Shown in pieces: positions 23,848 through 34,700 of a stretch of 64,000 nt of DNA. Location: contig NC_089739.1 in NCBI RefSeq assembly GCF_035083965.1, positions 4,718,198-4,782,197 of the forward strand, read 5' to 3'. A program made the position numbers and the translations under genes. The number at the start of each line of letters is the position of its first letter. Positions within the stretch are counted from its first letter, which is position 1. Below the pieces are notes generated by a model, which was not told where the DNA came from, searched no databases, and worked only from the letters and a program-made list of their open reading frames with translations. The DNA is from Branchiostoma lanceolatum (taxonomy: Eukaryota; Chordata; Leptocardii; Amphioxiformes; Branchiostomatidae).

Positions 23848-24594
23848 TCAAAAGTATGCAGACGACGTTTGTCTGTTTCTGTCTCGACGGTCCCACTTAA
23901 CCGGCGAAGGGGGGTCCCTTTCGTGTCTGTTCAAGGTTTGCGAAACATTGGACAACAAATTCGGGATGTTTATTCTCACTGGAGAAACCGGCCTACCGAA
24001 GGAATCGAGTCGTCTTCTTTGAGAACGTGTCGACAATGTTTTGATGTTCGCTCGGCTGCAATTTTGACAGTAATTTTGTCCAAGAACGTCACAGAAGTGT
24101 CGACAGCGGCGGTCGTGTCTTGGACATGACGGCTCCGGCTCAGATGAGCTGCAGTACGATAAAAAGTCGTCAGAGGGCGTGTTTGGACGGGCGTTTATTT
24201 CTGGCGACCTCATCATCAGTCTGCAGAAGACACAGTTGTTGGTGAATGTGTGAGACGGGTGTAAGACAGAAGTTGGCGGCTCATCCTCGTCCTCCGATTC
24301 TTGCTCAATTCTGAGCCCTAAAAGTTGCGCGCGACGCACTCGATAGGGTACCAGTTCCTGGTCATTCTGTCTCGTCAAAGGCGGTAAAAAAGTCCTCCTG
24401 TCCTCGCCATTTTCTTCAGCACTCCCTTTCCTGCGTCTTCTAGATCTTCGCGTTTCAGTCCCGTCTTCTTCGACCGTTTCTTCCATCCCTACATCGGGCA
24501 TAGTCACTCTCAACCGCCGCTTATATGTGTCCAGTTCCTCGGTATCTGCGCCGAATTTCCACCGCCGATACAGTGCCCCAAGCGCTCCGTCCAT
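23848..24594 (-). CDS. Unrecognised intronless protein, Arg/Glu-rich with a Cys/His cluster (248 aa)
   Basis: I do not recognise this gene. A single uninterrupted frame runs from an ATG in good context (AAAATGG, 24594) to TGA at 23848. The N-terminus is MDGALGALYRRWKF; the middle is highly charged (runs of Arg and Glu, e.g. RRSRRRRKG); residues about 125-195 carry a Cys/His cluster (CVFC, then CPRHDRRCRHFC and YCQNC), which could bind zinc; the tail is Ser/Arg/Pro-rich. No signal peptide or membrane segment is evident. Composition is more CpG-rich than the flanks. The frame also stays open upstream through a GTG, but a eukaryotic start there is unlikely. It lies alone between KDM1B and the EGF gene. 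It could be a lineage-specific gene; expression is untested. Confidence 0.55.
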   Translation of the reverse strand: MDGALGALYRRWKFGADTEELDTYKRRLRVTMPDVGMEETVEEDGTETRRSRRRRKGSAEENGEDRRTFLPPLTRQNDQELVPYRVRRAQLLGLRIEQESEDEDEPPTSVLHPSHTFTNNCVFCRLMMRSPEINARPNTPSDDFLSYCSSSEPEPSCPRHDRRCRHFCDVLGQNYCQNCSRANIKTLSTRSQRRRLDSFGRPVSPVRINIPNLLSNVSQTLNRHERDPPSPVKWDRRDRNRQTSSAYF

Positions 24595-26007
24595 TTTGAG
24601 ATGACCTTTGATAATTCTCCTTTGCACCTGCCGAACAACAATGTTCCGTAGGCTGCCCGGATACGAAATGTCGTCTCCTTAGTCGCACACAAAACAAAGT
24701 GCTGAAGTCACCTGTTACGTCCTTGACTGTATACGTACGATTGATGGGGCATTAGTGAGAGACCACTTCAAGTAGCTCTAGACTTATTATTCTTCTGAGT
24801 TGTCAACTGTTGCCCGGTCCTCTTACAAACAAAAGTCGAAGCACTGGATGGCGTACTTACACAAACCACACGTTGCAAGGCCCGCAGGGTACGGTATTAA
24901 CCGCATTTAAGGCTTATTTTCCTAATTAACAAGGGATTGTCTGAACAGAATGATTATAATCAGCACTTATGATAATTACCTGGAAAGGCTTTCACTTGTA
25001 ATTAAGTGCTAATGATTAACTTCAAGAAAAACAAGGTCTGTTGTGGAATAAAATAAATCCTCTTTGGCGGTGTTATACCAAATAGCAGCGTTGTTCGTAG
25101 TAAACCCACCGCGTTTGTTAAAACGAATTAATCCGGAGAAGTTTACAGAAATGTTCAGGGACTTCCGTCTTCTGAATAAAGGTCCAGTGGATAACGTCCG
25201 TCATGCGCAGTCAACCACATCCGAGTTTGCTCCTAGTTCCAGGCGAGGATATTTCAGCAATATATTGTTCCCTTGAAGTAGAGGTACGGAATTTCAAACA
25301 TTCACGTGCAGTAACCGTTAGTAACCGACGTTGTATCCAGTACAGTCGCTGCTTCACGGTTGGTTGTCAGAACGTTATTCAGCAAGCCTGCCCCAATATT
25401 TCGTTCTCACGCCATCATTTAGAACATTGTCTCGTACACGTAAGGATGGCAATAGATCAGTGAGATGTCTCGAGTTCTGTTCTTGTCCAGAAGATGGCAC
25501 GTTTCCACGTTTCTGTCCCCGAAAAACAAGCCCGACAACGCTGGAAACAGGTGTATAAACTTCAGCACCAACACAGTACTCCAACTCTAAGCCCCGCCAT
25601 CTTGTCCAAAATCCAGATTTCTCGTTCTCACGTCATCCTTTACAATCACGTAACGTCCCGTGCATGGAAGACAATAGTGCAGGAAGATGCCTCCGCTGTT
25701 CTCCAAGAGAACATGCGTTTGACTCCTCGAAACGTTGGAAACTGGTGTCTAAACTTTATCACAGTACTCCAACTCTAAGCCTCGCCTGTCCAAAATCCAG
25801 CGTCTAACCCGTATGCAAATACGCCTCACTCTCCAAACAAATATAACAGCAATAACCGGGTCTCCTAGACGACTGGAAACAGCGTGTCAGGCTCGTTCAA
25901 ACATGTCATGCCACGCAACACTGGCGGCGCATACTTATCCACACATTAGGGCACAAAGCACGGACTACAAGCGTGACGTGTTGTGTTTTGTCTGTGGGGT
26001 TTTCGCG

Positions 26008-26740
26008 CTGGTCTGAAGTGGCTGGCGGCAAATCACTCTTGTTATTTTTACCATTATCGTTAAGGGCGTGCTTGTTATTGAAATGTTCTTGTGGTTTGGA
26101 TTCTGCTATACATGCACGTACAAAGAAGGAACGTCATGTTGAATGAAAATTACGGTCTATTTATTATCTTCGCGCTGGTCTGAAGTGGCTGGCGGCAAAT
26201 CACTCTTGTTATTTTTACCATTATCGTGAAGAGCGTCCTTGTTATAGAAATGTTCTTGTGGTTTGGATTCTGCTATACATGCTAATATAGGTAGGTGTGT
26301 GTGTGGGGGGGTGTGTGTGTGGGGGGGTGTGGGTGTGTGTGTGTGTGGGTGCAAATGAAAGCCGTTATATTGAATGAATATTACGGTCTATTTATTCTCT
26401 TCGCTTTGGTCTGAGGTGGCTAGCGGCAAATCACTCTTCTTATTTTTACCATTATCGTGAAGAGCGTGCTTCTTATTGACATGTTTGTGTGGTTAGTATT
26501 CTGCTATACATACACGTAGAACAAGTGCAAGAAAGAACGTTATGTTGAATGGAAAATTACGGTCCATTCAGCTGTAGTGAACCACATGTTGGGTCTAAGC
26601 ACACAAATCAACGCCCTTTTTACTACCTTAGCTCTGGTCTGAAGTGGCTGGCTGTAAAACACTCTTGTTATTTTTACCATTATCGCGAAGGGCGTGGTCG
26701 GTAGTAATGTGATCTTATGGTTATGACCCTGTTGTACCTC
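26008..26740. repeat. Satellite-like tandem repeat, four copies
   Basis: Each copy begins near CTGGTCTGAAGTGGCTGGC, includes CTCTTGTTATTTTTACCATT, and (copies 1-3) ends with an ATTACGGTC motif. Unit lengths are about 162, 232 and 230 bp. The second copy is enlarged by a TG/GGGGG microsatellite (26288-26350). Confidence 0.85.
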
Positions 26741-27097
26741 TACTCTATCAGGGTCCTATTTTTAGGTGTGTAGGACGCAAAGGGCGGTCAGTTTGACTGT
26801 AGCCGTATAGGAGGACAAGTATCGGGCTTGTGCATAACGGGCTGTTTTTGGCACTTTCGTGGCCCCGTGGGACGCCATGCGGCTATTTTTAAGCCCGGTC
26901 GGGGCCCCGAATCATTTTAAAGCCGGTCTTACAATCAACGCGGGACCCGGTAACAAAAAGACGCCGTGAGCTAATCGTGCGCGCGCCAAGAGGTACAGCC
27001 TCTCACTCGGTAGTCCATCGGGACAAATTTGTGACCGTTCGGGGCCCGGACGGGACTACACCACGAACGGGCACCGGCGCATTTGGGACCGTAGCAT

Positions 27098-27225
27098 AAT
27101 AAGGAGAATATTTGCCAGGAGAGTTTGGCTACCAAAGGGGTTGACCGGCCGCTCCAGAAGGGGGGAAGGGATGTTAACCTTACGTGGACTGACTCTCCTG
27201 GCCAATTATTCCTTTTTTGACAATT
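27098..27225. other. Hairpin of unknown nature
   Basis: GGAGAATATTTGCCAGGAGAG (split as GGAGAATATTTGCC and AGGAGAG) at the left pairs imperfectly with CTCTCCTGGCCAATTATTCC at the right, with a loop of about 65 nt. It could be a MITE or a small-RNA precursor; nothing decides between them. Confidence 0.4.
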
Positions 27226-27812
27226 TCTGCAATCTGTTTCCCCGTAGGAAGGCCTGGTGGAGGCTGTTCATAAATGACCAGCATAGATTTGTTGTCATGT
27301 AGTTGCTTGGAAAATGTGCACTACATTTCTTTTATTTGATTCATAAGTATACAAACACTTACAACGGCTTTGCCCATAAATAAGTAGACGTTTACGCTAT
27401 TTATTACATTTATATACATGGAAAGCTAGACTATAGATATATGTAGATGGAAGTAATTATAAGATAGATATAAAAGTGTAATATCTTAAACCGAATATCT
27501 TATATGCATGTCAACCTTTGTATTACAAAATAGTTTAGATGAAATAGTATGCCCAATGGTATTCTTATAAAATGATACATTAATTTTATGATAACATCTT
27601 CAACGGTTATATCATAAGAAAATCATGACAATAAGCAACGTATACATATCAAACTACATACGTGAGTTATGAATGTACATAAGAGCAACTGTTTTTTACG
27701 ATTTTATACAAGAAGTAAATCAGACATGTCGTGTCAGTGGACACTGTCTAAACAGAAAAGAATTATCCTTTTCTTTGTTAACGTCGCGGTGCGGACAACA
27801 ATTGGAAAGAAA

Positions 27813-28008
27813 TACTGTAAATGCAGAAATGTTCGTGGGATTTAATTTCGAGGTAGGGAGAAAATGGAGTGTTCGCAGTGGTTTTAAGTTCGACTTTGAA
27901 ACAATGGTACCTACCGCCAAGGTCACACAAAACGGCTTTTCGCGGTGGTTTTAAGTTCACGGTAAAGAGTTCAACGCAAATCCCGCGAGCATTTCTGCAT
28001 TTAGAGTA
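27813..28008. mobile_element. MITE with TACTGTAAATGCAGAAAT termini
   Basis: The inverted termini are nearly perfect, with TA at both ends as a possible TA target duplication. Internal GCGGTGGTTTTAAGTTC text is shared with the copies at 42952 and 46430. Confidence 0.8.
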
Positions 28009-28417
28009 CATGTTGTTGGTGAACCATTTTTTTCCGTGGATCTTGGCAGTCATCGGGTTATGTCATGGTTGCTGGTTTTACATTGGAGTAAGTCATGTGT
28101 TGTTTTCTCGGCGGTCGACCGGTGCTTCATGAACTCACGGAGCAGTCGTAGCTGCAGCTGTTTTGAAAGAAATGTACGTACAAAGTGAGCAAGTATCCGT
28201 ATGAAAAGGTAGCGTAGAACGTAACTTGTTCAGATAATCTAACACTTAAAGGTCCTGCTGGGTTCTGGACTCAATGTATGTATGTATGTATGTGCGTGTG
28301 TGTGTGTGTCTGTGTGTGCATGGATATATGTATACATGGATGCATGCGTGTATGAATATGTGCATTTGTGTGCGTGTGTTTGCGTGTTTGTGTGTGTGTG
28401 TGGATGTTTGTACTTTT

Positions 28418-31400
28418 TACCTTCGCGACGAATGGTTTCGTCGAGTAGGTTATTCGATGATGCTTGTCTGTGTGTCTGTTAGTGAACAGAATAAGTCGAG
28501 AACGCCTGGATGGTTTGTTGTCGTATTTGGTGTGTCGGTGTGTATGTGGGAAATCTCAAGATGATTAGATTTTGGGCGAAGTGTTTTGCATAATTAACGA
28601 GAAAAGTGTAAAATGTGTTAGATTGTATGCTCATACTATGCTTTCTGGTTGCGACGTGTGGGCTGTATTGTTTCAGGGGATATTGACACGGGTAAATGGG
28701 TGCAAAGTTGGTCATGAGGGGTCATGAGGCAGGCAGGAAACGTCAGTTACTGCCAGGGACAAATTGGCTATCAGCCAGCTGTAGGGCAGATACAAGAGAT
28801 AGACTTGCCCATATAGGCAGTAATGCTTTAAAGCACTAAAACAAGGGCTCAGAAAAGGATTCACCTTAATTGCAAGCCCCCAAAATTCTTATGCACCAGA
28901 AAGCCACATCTGTCTACTTTAGAATCATGCAAAGAAAATAGACAGTTGACCAGCTCGTTCTCTCGTAACAGCTGACAGACGAAAACAATCGTCAACTTTG
29001 ACCTACTCCCAGCCTGGAAGAGTCCACTCGGAGCATGTGAAACCAAACCACAAAGATATCTCCTTACACCAATTAAAAGACTGAAACATACAAATTTTGA
29101 CCAAAGTTGGATATACACGGCCTTATATGAGTAAGAACAGTCATTAATGCAGTGCCACAGCATGGGAATACCGAGCATGTCTGTGTGTCTGTTAGTGAAC
29201 ACGATAAGTCGAGAATTCTTGGAAGGATTGTCTTGGTATTTGGTATGTTGGTAGGTCTCGATGAAACCTGAAAATGATTAGATTTTGGGCCCCCTATCGG
29301 CTTGTTACGGTACTGCAGCGGAACTTCCTGTTATGATATCTCGTGTTGTGGACATGCTATGGAACTGATTTTTGAGTGGTAGATAGCTCGTTGGGCAGAG
29401 AGTAAGTGGTATAGGTTTGGGCCCCCTAGCAACTTTTTTGGAACTGCAGGGGTAGGTTTTGCTTCAGACTTTGAAAGGGAATAACTCAAGAAGGGCTTGA
29501 TGGAAGGTCATGATTTTTTGCATGTACATAGCTTGAGCGATGATGTACATGATTGGATACTTATTATGCAAATCAGTAACTAATTTGCATAATTAATGAG
29601 GAAAGTTTATACATTCATCAATTTCCATGATAGGACTCGCAAACATGTGACATATGTAACTGAGGAAGAGAGAAATATTAATAGATATCAGCTATGCAAA
29701 TGAGAACCTCATTTACATAATTAATGAGAAAATAATATAACTCGAGATGGGCTTGATGGATGGTCATGATTTTTGGTATGTAGATAGCTTATGTGATGCT
29801 TTGTATGATTGGATGATAATTATGCAAATCAGATTTTAATTAATGAAGCAATTTTAAAAACCTGCTGTGTTCCATGATATGACTATTCAAATATGTGACA
29901 TTTGTAACTGAGGAAGAGAGGAATGTCAATAGATAGAAATTATGCAAATGTAGGCCTAATTTGCATAATTCATGAGAAACTACTATCATTCCATACTAGT
30001 AAACAAGAGTTCTACGACCTCATACCTTCGTCAAATGATTTTGACCTTTATGACTGACATATTAGGAGTGTTTTTCATCAATCATCAATCATACCAGTTG
30101 ACCTTCTTCACCCAAATAACATAAGTTGTCCAAACCTCCTTGTTATGACTATGAGCTTAACAAAGAAGGTTATGCTAACATTTATCATCAATTATGCAAA
30201 TAAGCTCCCTCCTTATTAGCATAATTTGATTCAATGGTGTTCACATTCACACAACTTCCTAATGCCACAATTATGAATTGCCGTCATTTACTAGTATGGA
30301 ATTATAGTAGTTTCTCATTAATTATGCTAATTAGGCCCACATTTGCATATTTCCTATCTATCAACATTCCTCTCTTCCTTAGTTACAAATGTCACATATT
30401 TGAATAGTCATATCATGGAACACAGCAGATTTTTAAAATTGCCTCATTAATTATGCGAGTTAGAATTTGATTTGCATAATTATCATCCAATCATACAAAG
30501 CATCACGTAAGCTATCTACATACCAAAAATCATGACCATCCATCAAGACCATCTCGAGTTATAGTTTTTCTCATTAATTATGTCAATGAGGTTCTCATTT
30601 GCAAAGCTGATATCTATTAATATTTCTCTCTTCCTCAGTTACATATGTCACATGTTTAAGAGTCCTATCATGGAAATTGATGGATGTATAAACTTTCCTC
30701 ATTAATTATGCAAATTAGATACTGATTTGCATAATAAGTATCTAATCATGTACATCAGCACTCAAGCTATGTACTTACAGAAATTTATGACCACCCACCA
30801 AGCCCTTCTTGAGTAATTCCCTTTCACAGTCTGAAGCAAAACCTGCCCCTGCTATAGCCAACCCATAGGTCTGCTTGGAGACTACCTTACCATTATGCCT
30901 ACAGCTGGCTCACAGCCAATTTGTGTAACTGACGTTTCCTGCCCTCAACATGACCCCTCAGGACCTCCTTGCCCTATGCATGACGCCTTGGAAAACAGAG
31001 CCCACACGTACACATACTTCAGCATACAATGTAACACATTTTTACACTTTTCTCGTTAATTATGCAAAACACTTCGCCCAAAATCTAATCATCTTGAGAT
31101 TTCCCACATACACACCGACACACCAACTACGACAACAAACCATCCAGGCGTTCTCGACTTATTCTGTTCACTAACAGACACACAGACAAGCACCATCGAA
31201 TAACCTTGTCGACGAAACCATTTCGTCGACGAAGGTAATAACGGCAATTTCATACTTGTTGCGTTTAGAAGTTGTGTGAATGTGAACACCATTGAATCAA
31301 ATTATGCTAATAAGGAGCTTATTTGCATTATTGATGAAAAATGTTAGCATAACCTTCTTTGTTAAGCTCATAATCATAACAAGGAGGTTTGGACAACTTA

Positions 31401-31520
31401 TGTTATTTGGGTGAGGAGGATCAACTGGTATGATTTTTGATTGATGAAAAACACTCCTAATACGTCAGTCATAAAGGTCAAAATCATTTCGCGAAGGTAT
31501 GAGGTCGTAGAACTCTTGTT
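28418..31520. repeat. Large nested foldback / inverted-repeat complex
   Basis: The left arm (28418-28790 and 29446-29998) is the reverse complement of the right arm (30297-30845 and 30850-31243), at visibly high identity over several hundred bases. Outer landmarks are GGTTTCGTCGA (28430) and CGACGAAACCA (31214). The loop (30003-30290) is itself inverted relative to 31270-31520 (ends AACAAGAGTTCTACGACC and its complement). The left arm holds about 650 bp of inserted repeat (28800-29440). There is no coding sequence. Confidence 0.85.
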
Positions 31521-31676
31521 ATGTATTCATCAACGTCATCCTGTATATATACCAAACTCTCAATGACTGAATAACAACAAGTATTCGACTTAGAATCCGC
31601 AAGATACATATGCATATCACGTAAGTCGTCTTGTGAGCAATCATAGAAATATCATCTTGAAAAAAATGTACATTAC

Positions 31677-31699
31677 CTGTACACCCAGTCCCACCGTCA
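31677..31699 (-). pseudogene. Vestigial EGF exon tail with splice sites
   Basis: Just downstream of the last full EGF exon lie 23 nt encoding DGGTGCTG in one frame, bounded by an AG acceptor (TGTGACAG) and a GT donor (GTAATG). The sequence resembles the tail of EGF exons 7 and 8 (GGTGCTG). Its phase does not continue the EGF frame from the upstream exon, so it is more likely a broken copy than a working micro-exon. Confidence 0.4.
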
Positions 31700-31752
31700 C
31701 TGTCACATTTCAATCATTCAAGTGAAAAAATGCATGTTGCGAAAAAGAATAC

Positions 31753-34700
31753 CTGTACATGTGACTCCGTCGCCATCAAACCCGGCGTTACAGGCACAAG
31801 TGCCGTCCAGGGCGGGAGGGGCGTTGTCAGCACAAGTGGCGTCCGCGTGACACGTCGTAGTCGCGCAACCATCTTTGTCTACAACAGAAGCATGATTATA
31901 GTTTTCATGGAGTGTTCGGGAGGCGATCCAAATCAGCAGACAACGCAATACCTTAAACATGGACAGGGGGCGTCACTATCTCAAGCCCGTCTCTTGTCAC
32001 GTGATAATCAACATCAGTCAAGTGACAAGAGAACTCCAAATTGCAAGAAGAGATCTGACTTGACCGGGTTGATGAAGAGACAGAGATTGTCTCAAAAGCT
32101 CCCCAGGGTAGCTACTCTTTTAGTTGTACATGTGCGTAATGTTTATATATTTGTCAAAAGTATGATGATAATGGTTTCAATTGGTCAGAAATTACCCGTG
32201 CAATGGCAGCGTTTCTAGTGCAGAATTGGTGCGGGCTTTACAATCACTTAATATACATGGGCAACAGATACATGTTTGCATGCTCCACACTTGCATTTTG
32301 TGGAACTGTCGCAAGAATCTGCTATTCGAATTCGGCGCCACCAGGTGATCTCAATACGACCTTCCCCAACCGAAGTCAAGTACCCATTCAAACATGGGTA
32401 AATGAGGAAAGCCGTGTTAAGTGCCTTTCCCAAGGGCACAAGATCGGGCATATCAGTGGTTTCGAACCCGGGACCTTTCTGTCACATTTCAATCATGCAA
32501 GTGAAAAAATGGATGTTGCGAAAAAGAATACCTGTACATGTGACCCCGTCGCCATCGAAGCCGGCGTTGCAAGCACAAGTGCCGTCCTCGGCGGGAGGGG
32601 CGTTGTCGGTACAAGTGGCGTCCGCATGGCAGGTCGTAGTCGCGCAACCATCTTTGTCTGCAGATAGGAATAGAAACATACTAGTAAGTCATCCGTGAAT
32701 ATTTTCATCAGGTTGGTACGTCGCTGGATAGCAAAGTTCTTTGTACACAACCAGTGTATCATTCAAGTGTAGCGTGCATAGTCCAGTGGTTAGCGGCCCT
32801 GCCTCTGGATCTAGGAGCCGTGAGGTCGATTCCGGCTGTGTCGCTCACCCGACATGCACGGAATGCACCATTATCCTTAGGACGGAATGTTAAGCCGTGG
32901 TCCACTAGTGCTGTTCGTTGTACTTGTCACAAAGAGCTAGGGGAATTTCCCCAGTACAATGAACCTGTAAATATTGTACATAGCGTCTGTCTTCTCAGTC
33001 ACGACCAGTGGAAGATTAGCTCTTCAGTGAGCTAAATCTGGATGGAGATCACTTTCCTTTTTTTCTTTTCAAGCCGACGATGGTAAGATCTGTTATGATT
33101 ATGACTCATGTCTTTTTCTGTCACATTTCATGCAAGTGAAAAAATGCATGTTGCGAAAAAGAATACCTGTACATGTGACTCCGTCGCCATCAAACCCGGC
33201 GTTACAGGCACAAGTGCCGTCCTCGGCGGGAGGGGCGTTGTCAGCACAAGTGGCGTCCGCGTGACACGTCGTAGTCGCGCAACCATCAATGTCTGCAATA
33301 GAAGCATGATAATTGTGGTTTTAATTGGTCAGAAATTACCCGTGCAATGGCAGCCTTTCTAGCGCTGAATCAATACTTGGTTTATAATCACATTATACAC
33401 ATGGGCAGGTGCTCCACACTTGTATTTTGTGGAATTGTCGCAAGGGTCTGGGCGGCTGTCATTTGAATTCGTCGCCACCAGGTGACCTCAATACTACCTT
33501 CCCCAACCGAAGTCAGGTACCCATTCACACCTGGGTGGAGTGAGGAAAGCCGTGTTAAGTGCCTTTCCCAAGAGCACAACATCGGGGCATATCAGTGGTT
33601 TCGAACCCGGGACCTTTCTGTCACATTTCAATCATGCAAGTGAAAAAATGGATGTTGCGAAAAAGAGTACCTGTACATGAGACCCCGTCGCCTTCAAACC
33701 CAGCGTTACAGGCACAAGTGCCGTCCAGGGCCGGAGGGGCGTTGTCGGTACAAGTGGCGTCCGCATGACAAGTCGTAGTCGCGCAACCATCAATGTCTGC
33801 AATAGAAGTATGATAATTGTGGTTTTAATTGGTCAGAAATTACCCGTGCAATGGCAGCCTTTCTAGTGCTGAATTGATGCAGGGTTTGCAATCACATAAT
33901 ACACATGGGCAGGTGCTCCACACTTGTATTTTGTGGATCTGTCGCAAGGGTCTGGGCGGCTGCCATTTGAATTCTTCTTCTTCTTCTTCTTCTTTGTGGT
34001 TCGGCAGCCAGCATCAACATGTTGATGAATCTGCTGCGCTTGACAGGTAGTGCTAGTGCTGGGATGGTTTCTGTTGTCTGTACCAGTTGTGACGGGGGAA
34101 GGTGTCTAGTGTGAATGTCTAGCTGGGTCTAGTGGAGGTGGGTCACCCTGTCCCTGAAAGACGCCAGGGAGGGGGCAGCCACCATCTCTGCAGGCAAAGA
34201 GTTCCACTCTGCAGCTGTCCGTGGGAAGAAAGAGAACTGTCTGTACGTCGTTCTGCAAAAGGGAATGTCGTAGGACAAGGGGTGAAGACGTCTTGTCTGA
34301 CGTTTTGGTCGGCTGACTGAAGGTAAGTTCTGTGAGTTAATGATGGCAAGGCCATGATGCACCTTGTAGAAGGTTGTGAGCCTGGCTCTCTTCCTTCTTG
34401 TTTGTAGTGAGTCCCATTTGAGGTCTTGCATCATGTCCCCTACGCTTGAGGACTGACGGTAGCGGCAGCATACCCACCTGGCGGCCCTACGCTGGACTTT
34501 CTCTAAAGCTGAGATGTCCTTAGCAGTATACGGATCCCACACCGTACACGCGTATTCAAGGGACGATCTCACTAGTGCATTGTATGCTGCTTCTTTAATA
34601 GCCTTGCTGTTGATTCTGATGTTACGACGGATAAAGCCAAGAGATCTATTTGCTCTGTTGCATATGTTCTCAATATGGGGGCCCCACTTCAGGTCCTTGG

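Larger units (their letters stand above)
24628..28417. other. Gene-poor satellite region
   Basis: Contains a degenerate tandem duplication at 25400-25810 (period about 200 bp, shared ACAGTACTCCAACTCTAAGCC), a four-copy satellite at 26008-26740, a GC-rich block at 26780-27080, a hairpin at 27100-27225, a MITE at 27813-28008 and a TG/TATG microsatellite at 28270-28420. No convincing exon was seen. Confidence 0.6.

Noticed and set aside
26280-26350. CRISPR-like or regulatory array
   Set aside because: It is a plain TG/G microsatellite inside a satellite copy. No CRISPR structure is present and the genome is animal.
28274-28564. Plus-strand Cys-rich frame of 96 codons
   Set aside because: Cysteines and valines come from TGTG microsatellite sequence (28270-28420), not from a gene.
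31718-31752. Read-through end ([10 protein letters not shown] then stop) as the EGF protein C-terminus
   Set aside because: The same intron start follows several internal EGF exons that are clearly spliced, so it is intronic unless RNA shows otherwise.
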